In this document: one piece after another, positions 29,857 to 38,117 of the stretch | How positions within the stretch are numbered: position 1 is the first letter of the stretch | Layout of the letters: each line of letters starts with the position of its first letter | Source of the DNA: Chromatiales bacterium | Lineage (GTDB): Bacteria > Pseudomonadota > Gammaproteobacteria > Steroidobacterales > GCA-2729495 | Length of the DNA: 64,000 bases | Reading direction: 5' to 3' | NCBI GenBank assembly: GCA_020351875.1 | Contig: CP070671.1 | Span: 2,553,913-2,617,912, forward strand | Made by a program: the position numbers and the translations under genes | The notes under the pieces: model-generated | What the model saw: the letters and a program-made list of their open reading frames with translations, nothing else | Told to the model about the DNA's origin: nothing | Database searches by the model: none

Positions 29857-30504
29857 ATGAGCACATCCGCAACGCGCAGAGATGCATTGACCCTGGACGG
29901 CCCGGCCGGACGCCTGGAGGCCTTGCTGGAAGAACCGAAAGTGCCGTCCGGGTCGGCGGTGGCCGTGTTCTGTCACCCGCATCCCCAGTACCAGGGCACC
30001 ATGTTGAACAAGGTGGTGCAAACGCTCTGCCGGGCGGCCAACGCGCAGGGGGCGCCGGCCGTGCGCTTCAATTTTCGGGGTGTGGGCGCCAGTGACGGGG
30101 CCTTCGCGCAGGGCCAGGGTGAAGTCGAGGACACGCTGGCCGTTGCCGAATGGGCGCGCCAGCGCTATTCGGGCGCCGAGCTCTGGCTGGGCGGGTTTTC
30201 CTTCGGCTCGATGGTGGCGTGTCGCGCGGCGCTGGCGGCGCAGCCGACTCGCCTGGTCAGTATCGCGCCGCCGGCGCCCGGGATCGCCGACTTCATGCAG
30301 GGCGAACAGCCGGCCTGCCCGTGGCTCATCGTGCAGGGCGACGCGGACGAGGTCTGTGACTGTGACGCCGTGATCGACTGGGTGAACGCAATGGCGCCGG
30401 GGCCCGAACTGGTGGTGCTCGAGGGTGTCGATCATTTTTTCCACGGGCGCCTGACCGTGCTGCGGGAGACGGTCGAAGCGTTCCTGGGTGGTGCGCCGCA
30501 ATGA
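29857..30504 (+). CDS. Alpha/beta hydrolase
   Basis: A 215-residue serine hydrolase of the type often annotated as a carboxymethylenebutenolidase-like or YheA-like protein; substrate unknown. Visible elements are FCHPHPQYQGTMLNKVV, FNFRGVGASDG, the nucleophile elbow GGFSFGS, LIVQGDADEVCD (acid) and DHFFHGRL (His). The ATG at 29857 lies closest to the conserved core; a GTG 21 nt earlier is possible. Its stop overlaps the next gene (ATGA). Confidence 0.85.
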   Translation: MSTSATRRDALTLDGPAGRLEALLEEPKVPSGSAVAVFCHPHPQYQGTMLNKVVQTLCRAANAQGAPAVRFNFRGVGASDGAFAQGQGEVEDTLAVAEWARQRYSGAELWLGGFSFGSMVACRAALAAQPTRLVSIAPPAPGIADFMQGEQPACPWLIVQGDADEVCDCDAVIDWVNAMAPGPELVVLEGVDHFFHGRLTVLRETVEAFLGGAPQ

Positions 30505-30965
30505 TGGGCAAGCTGCGCTCTCTGCTGGCGGAGCTGGTGGCCGAGCCGGAGCAGCAACAGGATGACCTGGCGCTCGACCTGGCGGTGGCCGTGTTGCTCG
30601 TGGAGATGGCGCGCGCGGATCACCAGCTCGACGATGCGGAAGAACGCGAAATCAGGGCCCAGCTCGAGAACGCGTTTGGCCTGACGCGGGATGCTGCCGC
30701 GACACTCGTGGGCCGGGCCCACGATCTCGTGGAAGACGCGGTGTCACTGCACGAGTTTACTCGTGTGGTGCACGACGGAATGGACTACGCTGAGAAGCAG
30801 CGCGTCATCGAAATGCTCTGGCAGGTGGCGCTGACAGACCGCAATCTCGACAAATACGAAGACTACCTGGTCGGCAAACTCGGCGAGTTGCTGTACGTGT
30901 CGCGCGGCGACGTGATCCGGTTGAAAAACCGGGTCATGGAGGGCCTGGTCGCGCGCGACGGGTGA
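30501..30965 (+). CDS. TerB family tellurite-resistance-like protein
   Basis: A 154-residue helical protein of the TerB/DjlA-N fold, probably cytoplasmic, often implicated in metal sensing; no direct role can be read here. The pattern LAVAVLLVEMARADHQLDDAE, followed by RVIEMLWQVALTDRNLDKYED, matches the family, with acidic residues at the expected places. Start codon overlaps the hydrolase stop, so the two are co-translated. Confidence 0.82.
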   Translation: MMGKLRSLLAELVAEPEQQQDDLALDLAVAVLLVEMARADHQLDDAEEREIRAQLENAFGLTRDAAATLVGRAHDLVEDAVSLHEFTRVVHDGMDYAEKQRVIEMLWQVALTDRNLDKYEDYLVGKLGELLYVSRGDVIRLKNRVMEGLVARDG

Positions 30966-30971
30966 CGGCGG

Positions 30972-31469
30972 TTACTCGGCGTAGAACTTCCGCGTGAAAC
31001 GCATGGAAAAGCGACTGGTCTCGTTCATCGGCGTGACGTCGATGTTGAACACCAGCGTCTCGCGGTCGGCGACCGCCACGTCGCCGATGTAGTAGACGGC
31101 GCCGCCTTCCTTCACTTCCCTGACCTGCAGGTTTTTCAGCTGGCCGGTCAGGTTGGTCGCCGACGCACTCACGCTGCCGGGTACCGACTGGCCAATGGTG
31201 CCTTCTTCCTTGCGAATGATGCTCACGTTGAGCATGGCGCGGTTCGGGCTGCGCACGATGCCGTACTGTTTCGCGACGTCGGCCGTTAGCTGATCCGTGG
31301 TCAGCGCGTTGAAGTGCACGACGTAGTCGCCGAAGTCTTTCGACGACGCATCCGGTGGCACGGCGGCCGGTCCGCTGTCGAAGGTGTCGATATCCTGGCC
31401 ACCCCCGCCGCACGCGGCCAGGGCCAGTGGCACCAGCATGGCTATCACCGAGCGTCGATCGCAAAACAC
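30972..31469 (-). CDS. DUF4426 domain lipoprotein
   Basis: A 165-residue exported protein with lipobox LALAAC followed by GGGG. The DUF4426 core follows: DYVVHFNALTTDQLTADVAK, NRAMLNVSIIRKEEG, and the ending RFTRKFYAE. The start is taken as the GTG at 31469 because GGAGA lies about 6 nt upstream; an internal ATG 10 codons later is the alternative. In Pseudomonas-type genomes this family usually follows yggT-metX-metW; metXW are absent here. Confidence 0.82.
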   Translation of the reverse strand: MFCDRRSVIAMLVPLALAACGGGGQDIDTFDSGPAAVPPDASSKDFGDYVVHFNALTTDQLTADVAKQYGIVRSPNRAMLNVSIIRKEEGTIGQSVPGSVSASATNLTGQLKNLQVREVKEGGAVYYIGDVAVADRETLVFNIDVTPMNETSRFSMRFTRKFYAE

Positions 31470-31501
31470 TGCTCTTCTCCGAACCCCGGCAGGAACCATG
31501 A

Positions 31502-31669
31502 CTATAAACCAGCCTTCGCTTGGCTGACCATCGCGTCGGCCGGCAGGCGCGATCGCAGGCGCCCCTGCTGCAGCCCCGCCATTCCCTGACGGCTTGCGCG
31601 TCGCGGTGCGCGCACCCGGAGGCGCAGCACGTCGCCGCGCCAGTCACCCCAGGTCAGCGGCGTGCCCAT
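31502..31669 (-). pseudogene. yggU: Truncated YggU/DUF167 remnant
   Basis: Starting at an ATG 7 bp after the yggT stop, the frame encodes 55 residues reading GDWRGDVLRLRVRAPRRASR then QGMAGLQQGRLRSRLPADA. This resembles the first half of YggU (DUF167), whose typical form is D-L-x-L-x-V-x-P-x-A-S-R...G...G.LK.R..A. The family is about 95-100 residues long; here a TAG ends the frame early. yggT-yggU is a standard gene order, which supports the call. No full downstream half was found in other frames. Confidence 0.5.
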
Positions 31670-31675
31670 CACCGC

Positions 31676-32263
31676 TCAAAGCAGCTGCATTTGCAGGAAG
31701 TTGCTGCAGATCATGCCGCTCATCAGCTGCCGCCCCGACAACAGCCGCAGAAAAACCTGGATCGCAATAATCGCGAACAACGGCGACAGGTCGACACCGG
31801 CGATCGGCGGTATCAGCCGGCGGAACGGGCGCAGCACCGGGTCCACCACCTGGTTCAGCAACACGAACATCGGGTTGTACTGACCGGCGGCTACCCAGCT
31901 GATAATGACCTGGGCAATGATCAGGAAGAAATAGATATTCAGGGTCAGTCGCGCCAGCCGGATCACGCTGAGGCCGATCAGCTGAATCATGTTCGGCCCG
32001 GTTGTGCAGGCGATGTTCAGCAGGATGCCCGTCAGCAGGGCCTGCAACGCCAGGGCGATGAGCAGGGTGGCAGTGTCTACCGGCCCCACGGGCGGGACCA
32101 TGCGCCGCAAAGGCAGCACCAGCGGGTCGGTGACCTTCAGCACGAACTGGCACACGGGATTGCGGAAGTCCGCGCGCACGGCCTGCAAAATCAGCCGCAG
32201 CACGAAAGTCAGGATGTAGAGATCCAGCAGCGTCTGGAAAACGAAAATCAGGATGTCCTGCAT
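31676..32263 (-). CDS. yggT: YggT family membrane protein
   Basis: Inner-membrane protein with two YGGT repeats. Each has a hydrophobic segment followed by a Pro-rich loop: NPVCQFVLKVTDPLVLPLRR and QYNPMFVLLNQVVDPVLRPF. 195 residues with about four membrane segments. The role is unclear; links to osmotic stress and cell division have been proposed for relatives. The last 18 or so residues (GRQLMSGMICSNFLQMQLL) look unlike the family. Downstream of proC by 33 bp. Confidence 0.9.
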   Translation of the reverse strand: MQDILIFVFQTLLDLYILTFVLRLILQAVRADFRNPVCQFVLKVTDPLVLPLRRMVPPVGPVDTATLLIALALQALLTGILLNIACTTGPNMIQLIGLSVIRLARLTLNIYFFLIIAQVIISWVAAGQYNPMFVLLNQVVDPVLRPFRRLIPPIAGVDLSPLFAIIAIQVFLRLLSGRQLMSGMICSNFLQMQLL

Positions 32264-32296
32264 TGATGTGTCCCTATTCGTGCCGCTTGCGCGGCA

Positions 32297-33115
32297 TTAG
32301 GCGTCGCGGCCCAGTTCCACCGATCGCCGTCGCGCGGCTTCCAGTGCCATTCCAAACAGCTCGCGAATCTTCCCCTGCTCGAGAACTTCCAGGGCGGTCT
32401 GGGTCGTCCCGCCTGGTGAAGTGACCATTTTGCGCAGTTCGGCCGGTGGCGAGCCGGTCTCGCTGGCGGTCAGTCCGGTACCGAGGGCGGTTTGCACTGC
32501 GAGCTTGCGCGCGACCTCGGGTGCGATACCCATGTCCCGTGCAGTCGCTTCCAGAATTTCCATCAACAGGTAGAAATAGGCGGGACCGCTGCCGGACACG
32601 GCGGTGACCGCGTCCATCAGGCTCTCGTCTTCTACCCACGCCGTGTCCCCGCCCGCGCCGGCGAGGTAGGTGGCCTGCTCGCGCTGCGCATCGCTCACCG
32701 ACGGTGTTGCACACAGCACCGACATGCCCGCGCCCACCAGGGCCGGCTGGTTCGGCATCACGCGCACACACGGCGTGCCGGCGCCGAGCCAGTTCTCCAG
32801 CGTCGGCAGCGTGATGCCGGCCGCCACCGATACCACCAGCTGCCCGGCGCGCGGGCCGACGGCCTGCGCAACGCCGGCCAGCACCTGGGGCTTGACTGCC
32901 AGCACGATCATCTCGGCCGCGGCTGCAACCGCAAAGTTGTCGGCGCCCACGCCGAGGTCGGGGCTGAGTTCCTGCAGGCGTGCCTGCTGGGCCGGATCCG
33001 GGTCGGCGACACGCAACGCGGCGGGCTCGTGTCCGGCACGCAGCAGTCCGGCCAGCAGGGCTTGCGCCATGTTGCCGCCACCAATGAAGCCGATTGTCGA
33101 TTTGCTGTGATCCAT
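32297..33115 (-). CDS. proC: Pyrroline-5-carboxylate reductase
   Basis: Reduces pyrroline-5-carboxylate to proline with NAD(P)H. Of its 272 residues, the Rossmann start TIGFIGGGNMAQALLAGLL, LAVKPQVL and the C-terminal family signature (VSGSGPAYFYLLMEI, then LRKMVTSPGGTTQTAL) are complete. The ATG shares one base with the yggS stop (TGATG), a coupled yggS-proC pair as in many bacteria. Confidence 0.97.
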   Translation of the reverse strand: MDHSKSTIGFIGGGNMAQALLAGLLRAGHEPAALRVADPDPAQQARLQELSPDLGVGADNFAVAAAAEMIVLAVKPQVLAGVAQAVGPRAGQLVVSVAAGITLPTLENWLGAGTPCVRVMPNQPALVGAGMSVLCATPSVSDAQREQATYLAGAGGDTAWVEDESLMDAVTAVSGSGPAYFYLLMEILEATARDMGIAPEVARKLAVQTALGTGLTASETGSPPAELRKMVTSPGGTTQTALEVLEQGKIRELFGMALEAARRRSVELGRDA

Positions 33116-33798
33116 CAGGTTTCTCGTGGCCCGAACAGGTCAGTGCCGATTCGCACCACCGTCGCCCCTTCCTGCACCGCGGCTTCCAGGTCGTTGGACA
33201 TGCCCATCGACAAAGTATCCAGAGCCAGGCCGTCGGCGCACAGCGTTGCCAGCAACTCGCGTCCCGCCGCGAACTCGGCGTGCAGTTCTGCATCGCTGCG
33301 GCCTGCCAACGGCATCACCATCAACCCGCGCAACTGCAACCCGGGTAAACCGGCGACGTGGTGGGCCAGTTCCGGCACCGCCTGCGGCGGCACGCCGCCG
33401 CGGCTCTCGCCACCGCGTGGCGCCACCTGTATCAGCACCTGCAGGGGCGGGAGCTCCGCAGGCCGCTGGGCCGCCAGCCGGTCCGCCAGCCGCTTGCTGT
33501 CCACCGTGTGCAGCCAGTCGAAATGTTCCGCGACGCTGCGACTCTTGTTCGACTGCACGTGACCGACGAAATGCCAAACCGGTTCCTTGCCGTAGGCAGG
33601 CATCTTCTGCAAGGCTTCCTGCAGGTAGTTCTCGCCGAGATCCCGGATGCCGGCTGCCAGGGCCGCGGCGATACGCTCGGCGGGCTGGCGCTTGCTCACT
33701 GCCAGGATCCGGACGGCTGCCGGATCGCGGCCTGCAGCCTGCGCGGCAGCCTCGATTCGGCCCCTCAGACGGGCTAATTGTTCCGTGATTCGCGTCAC
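33115..33798 (-). CDS. yggS: YggS/PLPBP family PLP homeostasis protein
   Basis: Pyridoxal-phosphate-binding protein that keeps vitamin B6 and amino-acid pools balanced. The GTG at 33798 gives 227 residues and places the PLP lysine at position 36 (ILAVSKRQP), the E. coli position. Other landmarks are GENYLQEALQK, WHFVGHVQSNKSR and LSMGMSNDLEAAVQEGATVVRIG. A longer frame exists upstream but adds non-family sequence. Divergent from pilT. Confidence 0.95.
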   Translation of the reverse strand: MTRITEQLARLRGRIEAAAQAAGRDPAAVRILAVSKRQPAERIAAALAAGIRDLGENYLQEALQKMPAYGKEPVWHFVGHVQSNKSRSVAEHFDWLHTVDSKRLADRLAAQRPAELPPLQVLIQVAPRGGESRGGVPPQAVPELAHHVAGLPGLQLRGLMVMPLAGRSDAELHAEFAAGRELLATLCADGLALDTLSMGMSNDLEAAVQEGATVVRIGTDLFGPRET

Positions 33799-33900
33799 GA
33801 CCGCTGTTTGGCCCGTGGCTATACTATGTCTCGTACTCCGCCCGGTTATGGTAAGGGCAAAACGGGCCATAGCCGCTAACTTCTTGATCTGGGGACTGAT

Positions 33901-34941
33901 ATGTCCGTCGATATCGCTCAGTTGCTAGCCTTCTCGGTGAAGAACAACGCATCCGATCTGCACTTGTCTGCAGGCGTCCCGCCCATGATCCGGGTAGACG
34001 GGGACGTGAAGCGAATCAACATGCCGTCGCTTTCGCACAAGGAAGTGCACAGCATGATATACGACATCATGAACGACAAGCAGCGGAAGGACTTTGAAGA
34101 GTTCTTCGAGACTGACTTCTCGTTCGAGATTCCGAAGCTCGCGCGCTTCCGCGTGAATGCCTTCAACCAGGCCCGGGGCGCGGGCGCGGTGTTCCGGACG
34201 ATTCCGTCGGAGATCCTGAGCCTGGAAGACCTGGGCGCGCCGGCGATCTTCAAGGACATTTCGATGTACCCGCGCGGCATCGTGCTGGTGACCGGGCCGA
34301 CGGGTTCGGGCAAGTCCACCACGCTGGCAGCGATGGTCGACTACATCAACGACAACAAGCCGGACCACATTCTGACCATCGAGGACCCGATCGAGTTCGT
34401 ACACGAGAGCAAGAAATCCCTGATCAACCAGCGTGAAGTCCATCGTGACACGATGGGTTTTGCCGAAGCGTTGCGTTCGGCGCTGCGTGAAGACCCGGAC
34501 GTGATCCTGGTGGGCGAGATGCGCGACCTGGAAACCATCCGGCTCGCGCTGACGGCCGCCGAAACCGGTCACCTGGTATTCGGCACGCTGCATACGAGCT
34601 CCGCGGCGAAGACCATCGACCGTGTGGTCGACGTGTTCCCGGCCGCCGAGAAGGAAATGGTGCGGTCGATGCTGTCGGAGTCGCTCCGCTCCGTGATCTC
34701 GCAGACGCTGCTGAAACGCATCGGCGGCGGGCGGATCGCAGCCCACGAGATCATGATCGGTACGCCCGCGATCCGGAACCTGATTCGAGAGGGCAAGATC
34801 GCGCAAATGTATTCGGCGATTCAGACCGGCCAGTCAGCGGGCATGCAGACGCTGGACCAGAACCTGGCAGACTTGATGAGGAAGGGCGTCATCACCAAGG
34901 AAGAGGCGCGTTTCAAGGCCGTGAACAAGGAAAACTTCTAA
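33901..34941 (+). CDS. pilT: Type IV pilus retraction ATPase PilT
   Basis: Hexameric motor that depolymerises type IV pili and powers twitching. In the 346 residues the N-terminal PAS-like domain is followed by Walker A GPTGSGKST (132-140), the Asp box DHILTIEDPIEF, Walker B DVILVGEMRD (about 200-209) and the His box GHLVFGTLHTSSA. The C-terminal NLIREGK motif needed for retraction is present. It is first of three tandem paralogues and divergent from yggS, the usual neighbour. Confidence 0.97.
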   Translation: MSVDIAQLLAFSVKNNASDLHLSAGVPPMIRVDGDVKRINMPSLSHKEVHSMIYDIMNDKQRKDFEEFFETDFSFEIPKLARFRVNAFNQARGAGAVFRTIPSEILSLEDLGAPAIFKDISMYPRGIVLVTGPTGSGKSTTLAAMVDYINDNKPDHILTIEDPIEFVHESKKSLINQREVHRDTMGFAEALRSALREDPDVILVGEMRDLETIRLALTAAETGHLVFGTLHTSSAAKTIDRVVDVFPAAEKEMVRSMLSESLRSVISQTLLKRIGGGRIAAHEIMIGTPAIRNLIREGKIAQMYSAIQTGQSAGMQTLDQNLADLMRKGVITKEEARFKAVNKENF

Positions 34942-34975
34942 CCGCGTGCCAGGGATGGTTTGCGAGGAGTAACTG

Positions 34976-36133
34976 ATGGAGCGTGAACAAGCAACACGGA
35001 TGATGCAGACCCTGCTGAAGAAGCTGGTCGGGATGAACGGTTCCGATCTCTTCATCACGGCAGGTTTTCCGCCGGCCATCAAGGTCGACGGCGAAATTCA
35101 CCGGGCAGGCGAACAGGCCCTGACCCCGGAGCAGAGCGCGGTGATCGTTCGTTCCATCATGAACGACAAGCAGGCGCGTGAGTTCGACGCCACGAAGGAA
35201 TGTAACTTCGCGATCAGTCCACAGGGCATCGGCCGTTTCCGCGTGAGCGTCTTCGTGCAGCAGGGTGCCGTGGGCGCAGTGCTGCGGACGATCATCACCG
35301 ACATTCCGACCTTTGAGCAGCTCGAGCTGCCGCCGATTCTCCAGGACGTGGCGATGACGAAACGTGGCCTGGTGATCATGGTAGGCGCCACGGGTTCGGG
35401 TAAGAGCACGACCCTGGCGGCCATGGTGGGCCACCGCAACGACAACTCGCGTGGCCATATCGTAACCATCGAGGACCCGGTGGAATACGTGCACCCGCAC
35501 CGCAAGTGCATCATCACGCAGCGCGAAGTGGGGGTGGACACGGATAACTGGCACAACGCGCTGAAGAACACGCTGCGCCAGGCGCCCGACGTGATCCTGA
35601 TCGGCGAGATCCGGGACCGCGAGACGATGGAATACGGCATTCAGTTTGCCGAGACCGGACACCTGTGCCTGGCAACGCTGCACGCGAACAGCGCGAACCA
35701 GGCGCTGGATCGCATCATCAACTTCTTCCCGGAAGACAAGCGTGACCAGCTGCTGATGGATATGTCGCTGAACATCCAGGCCCTGGTTTCCCAGCGGCTG
35801 CTGCCCCGTAGCGGCGGCAAGGGCCGGGTGGCAGCCATGGAAATCATGCTGCGCTCACCGCTGATTGCGGACCTGATCCTCAAGGGCGAGGTGCCGCAGA
35901 TCAAGGAGATCATGGCCAAATCGAACCGCCTGGGCATGAAGACCTTCGACCAGGACCTGTTCGACCTCTACGAGGCCGGCAAGATCGACTACGAGGAAGC
36001 GATGCGCAACGCCGACTCGAAGAACGAACTGCGCCTGCGCGTGAAGCTGGAAAGCAAGCGCGGCGGTGAAGCGGCCGAGGCGGGAGGCCTCGAGCTGATG
36101 GACGAGGAAGAGGAGGGCATGGTGCGGCTGTAG
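34976..36133 (+). CDS. pilU: PilU-type accessory retraction ATPase
   Basis: PilT-dependent second retraction motor. The 385 residues have the PilU pattern: NGSDLFITAGFPPAIKVDGE, Walker A GATGSGKST (137-145), the Asp box GHIVTIEDPVEY, Walker B DVILIGEIRDRE and His box GHLCLATLHANSAN. A Glu-rich tail (LELMDEEEEGMVRL) extends the C-terminus. It lies 34 bp after pilT with its own ribosome site GAGGAG, so pilTU is an operon. Confidence 0.94.
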   Translation: MEREQATRMMQTLLKKLVGMNGSDLFITAGFPPAIKVDGEIHRAGEQALTPEQSAVIVRSIMNDKQAREFDATKECNFAISPQGIGRFRVSVFVQQGAVGAVLRTIITDIPTFEQLELPPILQDVAMTKRGLVIMVGATGSGKSTTLAAMVGHRNDNSRGHIVTIEDPVEYVHPHRKCIITQREVGVDTDNWHNALKNTLRQAPDVILIGEIRDRETMEYGIQFAETGHLCLATLHANSANQALDRIINFFPEDKRDQLLMDMSLNIQALVSQRLLPRSGGKGRVAAMEIMLRSPLIADLILKGEVPQIKEIMAKSNRLGMKTFDQDLFDLYEAGKIDYEEAMRNADSKNELRLRVKLESKRGGEAAEAGGLELMDEEEEGMVRL

Positions 36134-36166
36134 GACCGCGCCCGCCAAGGGAAGGAACCCGACGCA

Positions 36167-37222
36167 ATGAATGTCCAGCCACTGTTCAGCCTGATGGTGG
36201 AGAAAAAGGCCTCGGACCTTTTTCTAACCTGTTATGCACCCGTGAAGATCAAGATTGACGGCAAGATCATGCCCGTCAACAAGCTCGAGCTCACGCCGAA
36301 AATGGTCCGGCAGGCAGCGATGGAGCTGATGACCGAAGAGCAGATGGACGACTTCAATCGCGAACTCGAGGTGGACTTTGCGATCTCGAAGCCGGGGCTG
36401 GGGCGCTTCCGTGTCAACGTGTTCCACCAGCGCGGCAATGTGGCCATGGTGATGCGTTTCATCAGCCACGAGATCCCGTCGCTCGAAGAGCTGAGCATGC
36501 CGCCCATCCTGAAAGACCTGGTGATGTTTCGTCGTGGCCTGGTGCTGATGGTCGGTGCGAGCGGTAACGGTAAGTCGACGACGCTGGCCGCGATGATCGA
36601 TCACCGCAACGCAAAGACCTCGTCGCACATCCTGACGATCGAGGATCCGATCGAATTCCTGCACACCAACAAGCGGTCCATCATCAACCAGCGTGAAATC
36701 GGTTCTGATACCAAGTCTTATAACCGCGCCCTGCGCAGCGCGGTGCGCGAGGCGCCGGATGTCATCCTGATTGGTGAGATCCGCGACCGCGAGACGATGC
36801 AGGCAGCGATCGACCTGGCCGGCACCGGGCACCTGGTGATTGCCACGCTGCACTCGAACAACTCGGCCGAGGCCCTGGACCGGATCATCAACATCTTTCC
36901 GGAAGACCAGCACTCCCAGGTCTACATGGACCTGAGCCATTACCTGCGGGCCATCGTGTCTCAGCGCCTGGTGCGCAGCATCGACGGTAACCGGACGGCG
37001 GCGGTGGAGGTGTTGCTGAACACGCCGCGCATTGCCGAGCTGATCCAGGGCGGCGATATCGGTGAGGTGAAGGAGTCCTTCTACCAGACCACCGAGCAGG
37101 GCATGCAGACCTTCGATGCGTCGCTACTGGCTCTGTATCGGGAGGGCAAGGTGTCGATGGAAGAGGCGTTGGCCAACGCCGACTCCCGGGCCAACCTCGA
37201 GGCCCAGATTCACTTCGCCTGA
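36167..37222 (+). CDS. Third PilT/PilU family ATPase
   Basis: A 351-residue paralogue 33 bp after pilU. It begins MNVQPLFSLMVEKKASDLFL and keeps the Asp box HILTIEDPIEF, Walker B DVILIGEIRDRE and His box GHLVIATLHSNNS. Walker A reads GASGNGKST (130-138), with Ser and Asn replacing the usual Thr and Ser. It resembles PilU more than PilT and has no NLIRE motif. It is probably a further accessory retraction motor, possibly for heavy loads; that role is an inference. Confidence 0.9.
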   Translation: MNVQPLFSLMVEKKASDLFLTCYAPVKIKIDGKIMPVNKLELTPKMVRQAAMELMTEEQMDDFNRELEVDFAISKPGLGRFRVNVFHQRGNVAMVMRFISHEIPSLEELSMPPILKDLVMFRRGLVLMVGASGNGKSTTLAAMIDHRNAKTSSHILTIEDPIEFLHTNKRSIINQREIGSDTKSYNRALRSAVREAPDVILIGEIRDRETMQAAIDLAGTGHLVIATLHSNNSAEALDRIINIFPEDQHSQVYMDLSHYLRAIVSQRLVRSIDGNRTAAVEVLLNTPRIAELIQGGDIGEVKESFYQTTEQGMQTFDASLLALYREGKVSMEEALANADSRANLEAQIHFA

Positions 37223-37238
37223 GGGTTTGTCTGGCGGC

Positions 37239-38117
37239 TCAGCCGGGCGTCGCGGGATACACCGTGTAGCCGTCGAAGACCGGCCCGTCCACGCAGACGC
37301 GGCGCATCGCGGGCCCGTCATTCGTGTGCACTTCCACCGCGCACCCGGCGCAACCGCCCACGGCGCAGGCCATGTACTCCTCCAGGCAGAGCTGCGACGG
37401 CAGCGCGAACTCGCGGGCCAGCTGCTGGGTGGCGCGCAACATGGGTTCCGGACCGCATCCATAGATGCCGCATTGGTCCAGTGCTCCGGCGTCGAGGGAC
37501 GTGAGCCACTCGCGGGCCAGCTCGGTCACGAACCCGTCGTAGCAACCCGTCAGGCCACCATTGCTGGCAAGCCTGCCCGGCACGCCCCACGCCTCCAGCA
37601 GGGCCAGGCTGTGCGTTGCCGCGGCCGGCACCGGCAGGCGCAGTGCGCTTGCCTGGGTAATGAACGGAAAGGGCAGTTCCGAACCGAAGAAAGCCACAGG
37701 TGAGCTGTCGGATCCGGCCAGGCGTTCGGCGAGGAACAACAGCGGGGGAATGCCGACACCGCCGCCGATCAGCACACAGCAGGGCCGGGACAAATCGGGC
37801 CGGAATCCCTGCCCGATGGGCCCGAGCAGATTCAACCGATCGCCCTCGCGCACCCGGGTCAGGGCTGCGAGGCCGGGCCCGACCGGTTTGTACAGCACTT
37901 CTACCCAGCCGGCCTGGGAATCGGCGCGCTGAATCGATAATGGACGCCGCATCGGTATGTCTGCATCGCAGCGCAGGTGGATGAACTGTCCGGGCGCGGC
38001 GCGCACCGCGGCCTGGGGCGCAGCAATTCTCAACACGTGCTGATCGCCGGGGAAGCTGACGTGGCTGAGCACGTCCCCGTCTTCGACAAAAATGGTCCCG
38101 CGGTGTTCGCGGGTCAA
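37239..38117 (-). CDS. PyrK-like dihydroorotate dehydrogenase electron transfer subunit
   Basis: Flavin and iron-sulfur protein of the ferredoxin-reductase type, 292 residues. The FAD region shows APGQFIHLRC and RRPLSIQRA, the NAD region GGGVGIPPLLFLAERL. A C-terminal [2Fe-2S] site has C251, C256, C259 and C275 (MACAVGGCAGCAVEV, then RRVCVDGPVF), the PyrK pattern. The TTG start overlaps the pyrB stop, so it belongs to the pyrimidine operon. Its PyrD partner is not in the window. A related hydrogenase or sulfide reductase subunit is less likely given the neighbour. Confidence 0.82.
   Translation of the reverse strand: MTREHRGTIFVEDGDVLSHVSFPGDQHVLRIAAPQAAVRAAPGQFIHLRCDADIPMRRPLSIQRADSQAGWVEVLYKPVGPGLAALTRVREGDRLNLLGPIGQGFRPDLSRPCCVLIGGGVGIPPLLFLAERLAGSDSSPVAFFGSELPFPFITQASALRLPVPAAATHSLALLEAWGVPGRLASNGGLTGCYDGFVTELAREWLTSLDAGALDQCGIYGCGPEPMLRATQQLAREFALPSQLCLEEYMACAVGGCAGCAVEVHTNDGPAMRRVCVDGPVFDGYTVYPATPG

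Noticed and set aside
30934-31647. 237-codon minus-strand frame across DUF4426
   Set aside because: Its translation is low-complexity; the DUF4426 frame with lipobox and ribosome site is the real one.
33815-33830. TATACT between yggS and pilT as a pilT promoter
   Set aside because: Good -10 but no acceptable -35 at 16-18 nt and no exact extended -10; left uncalled.
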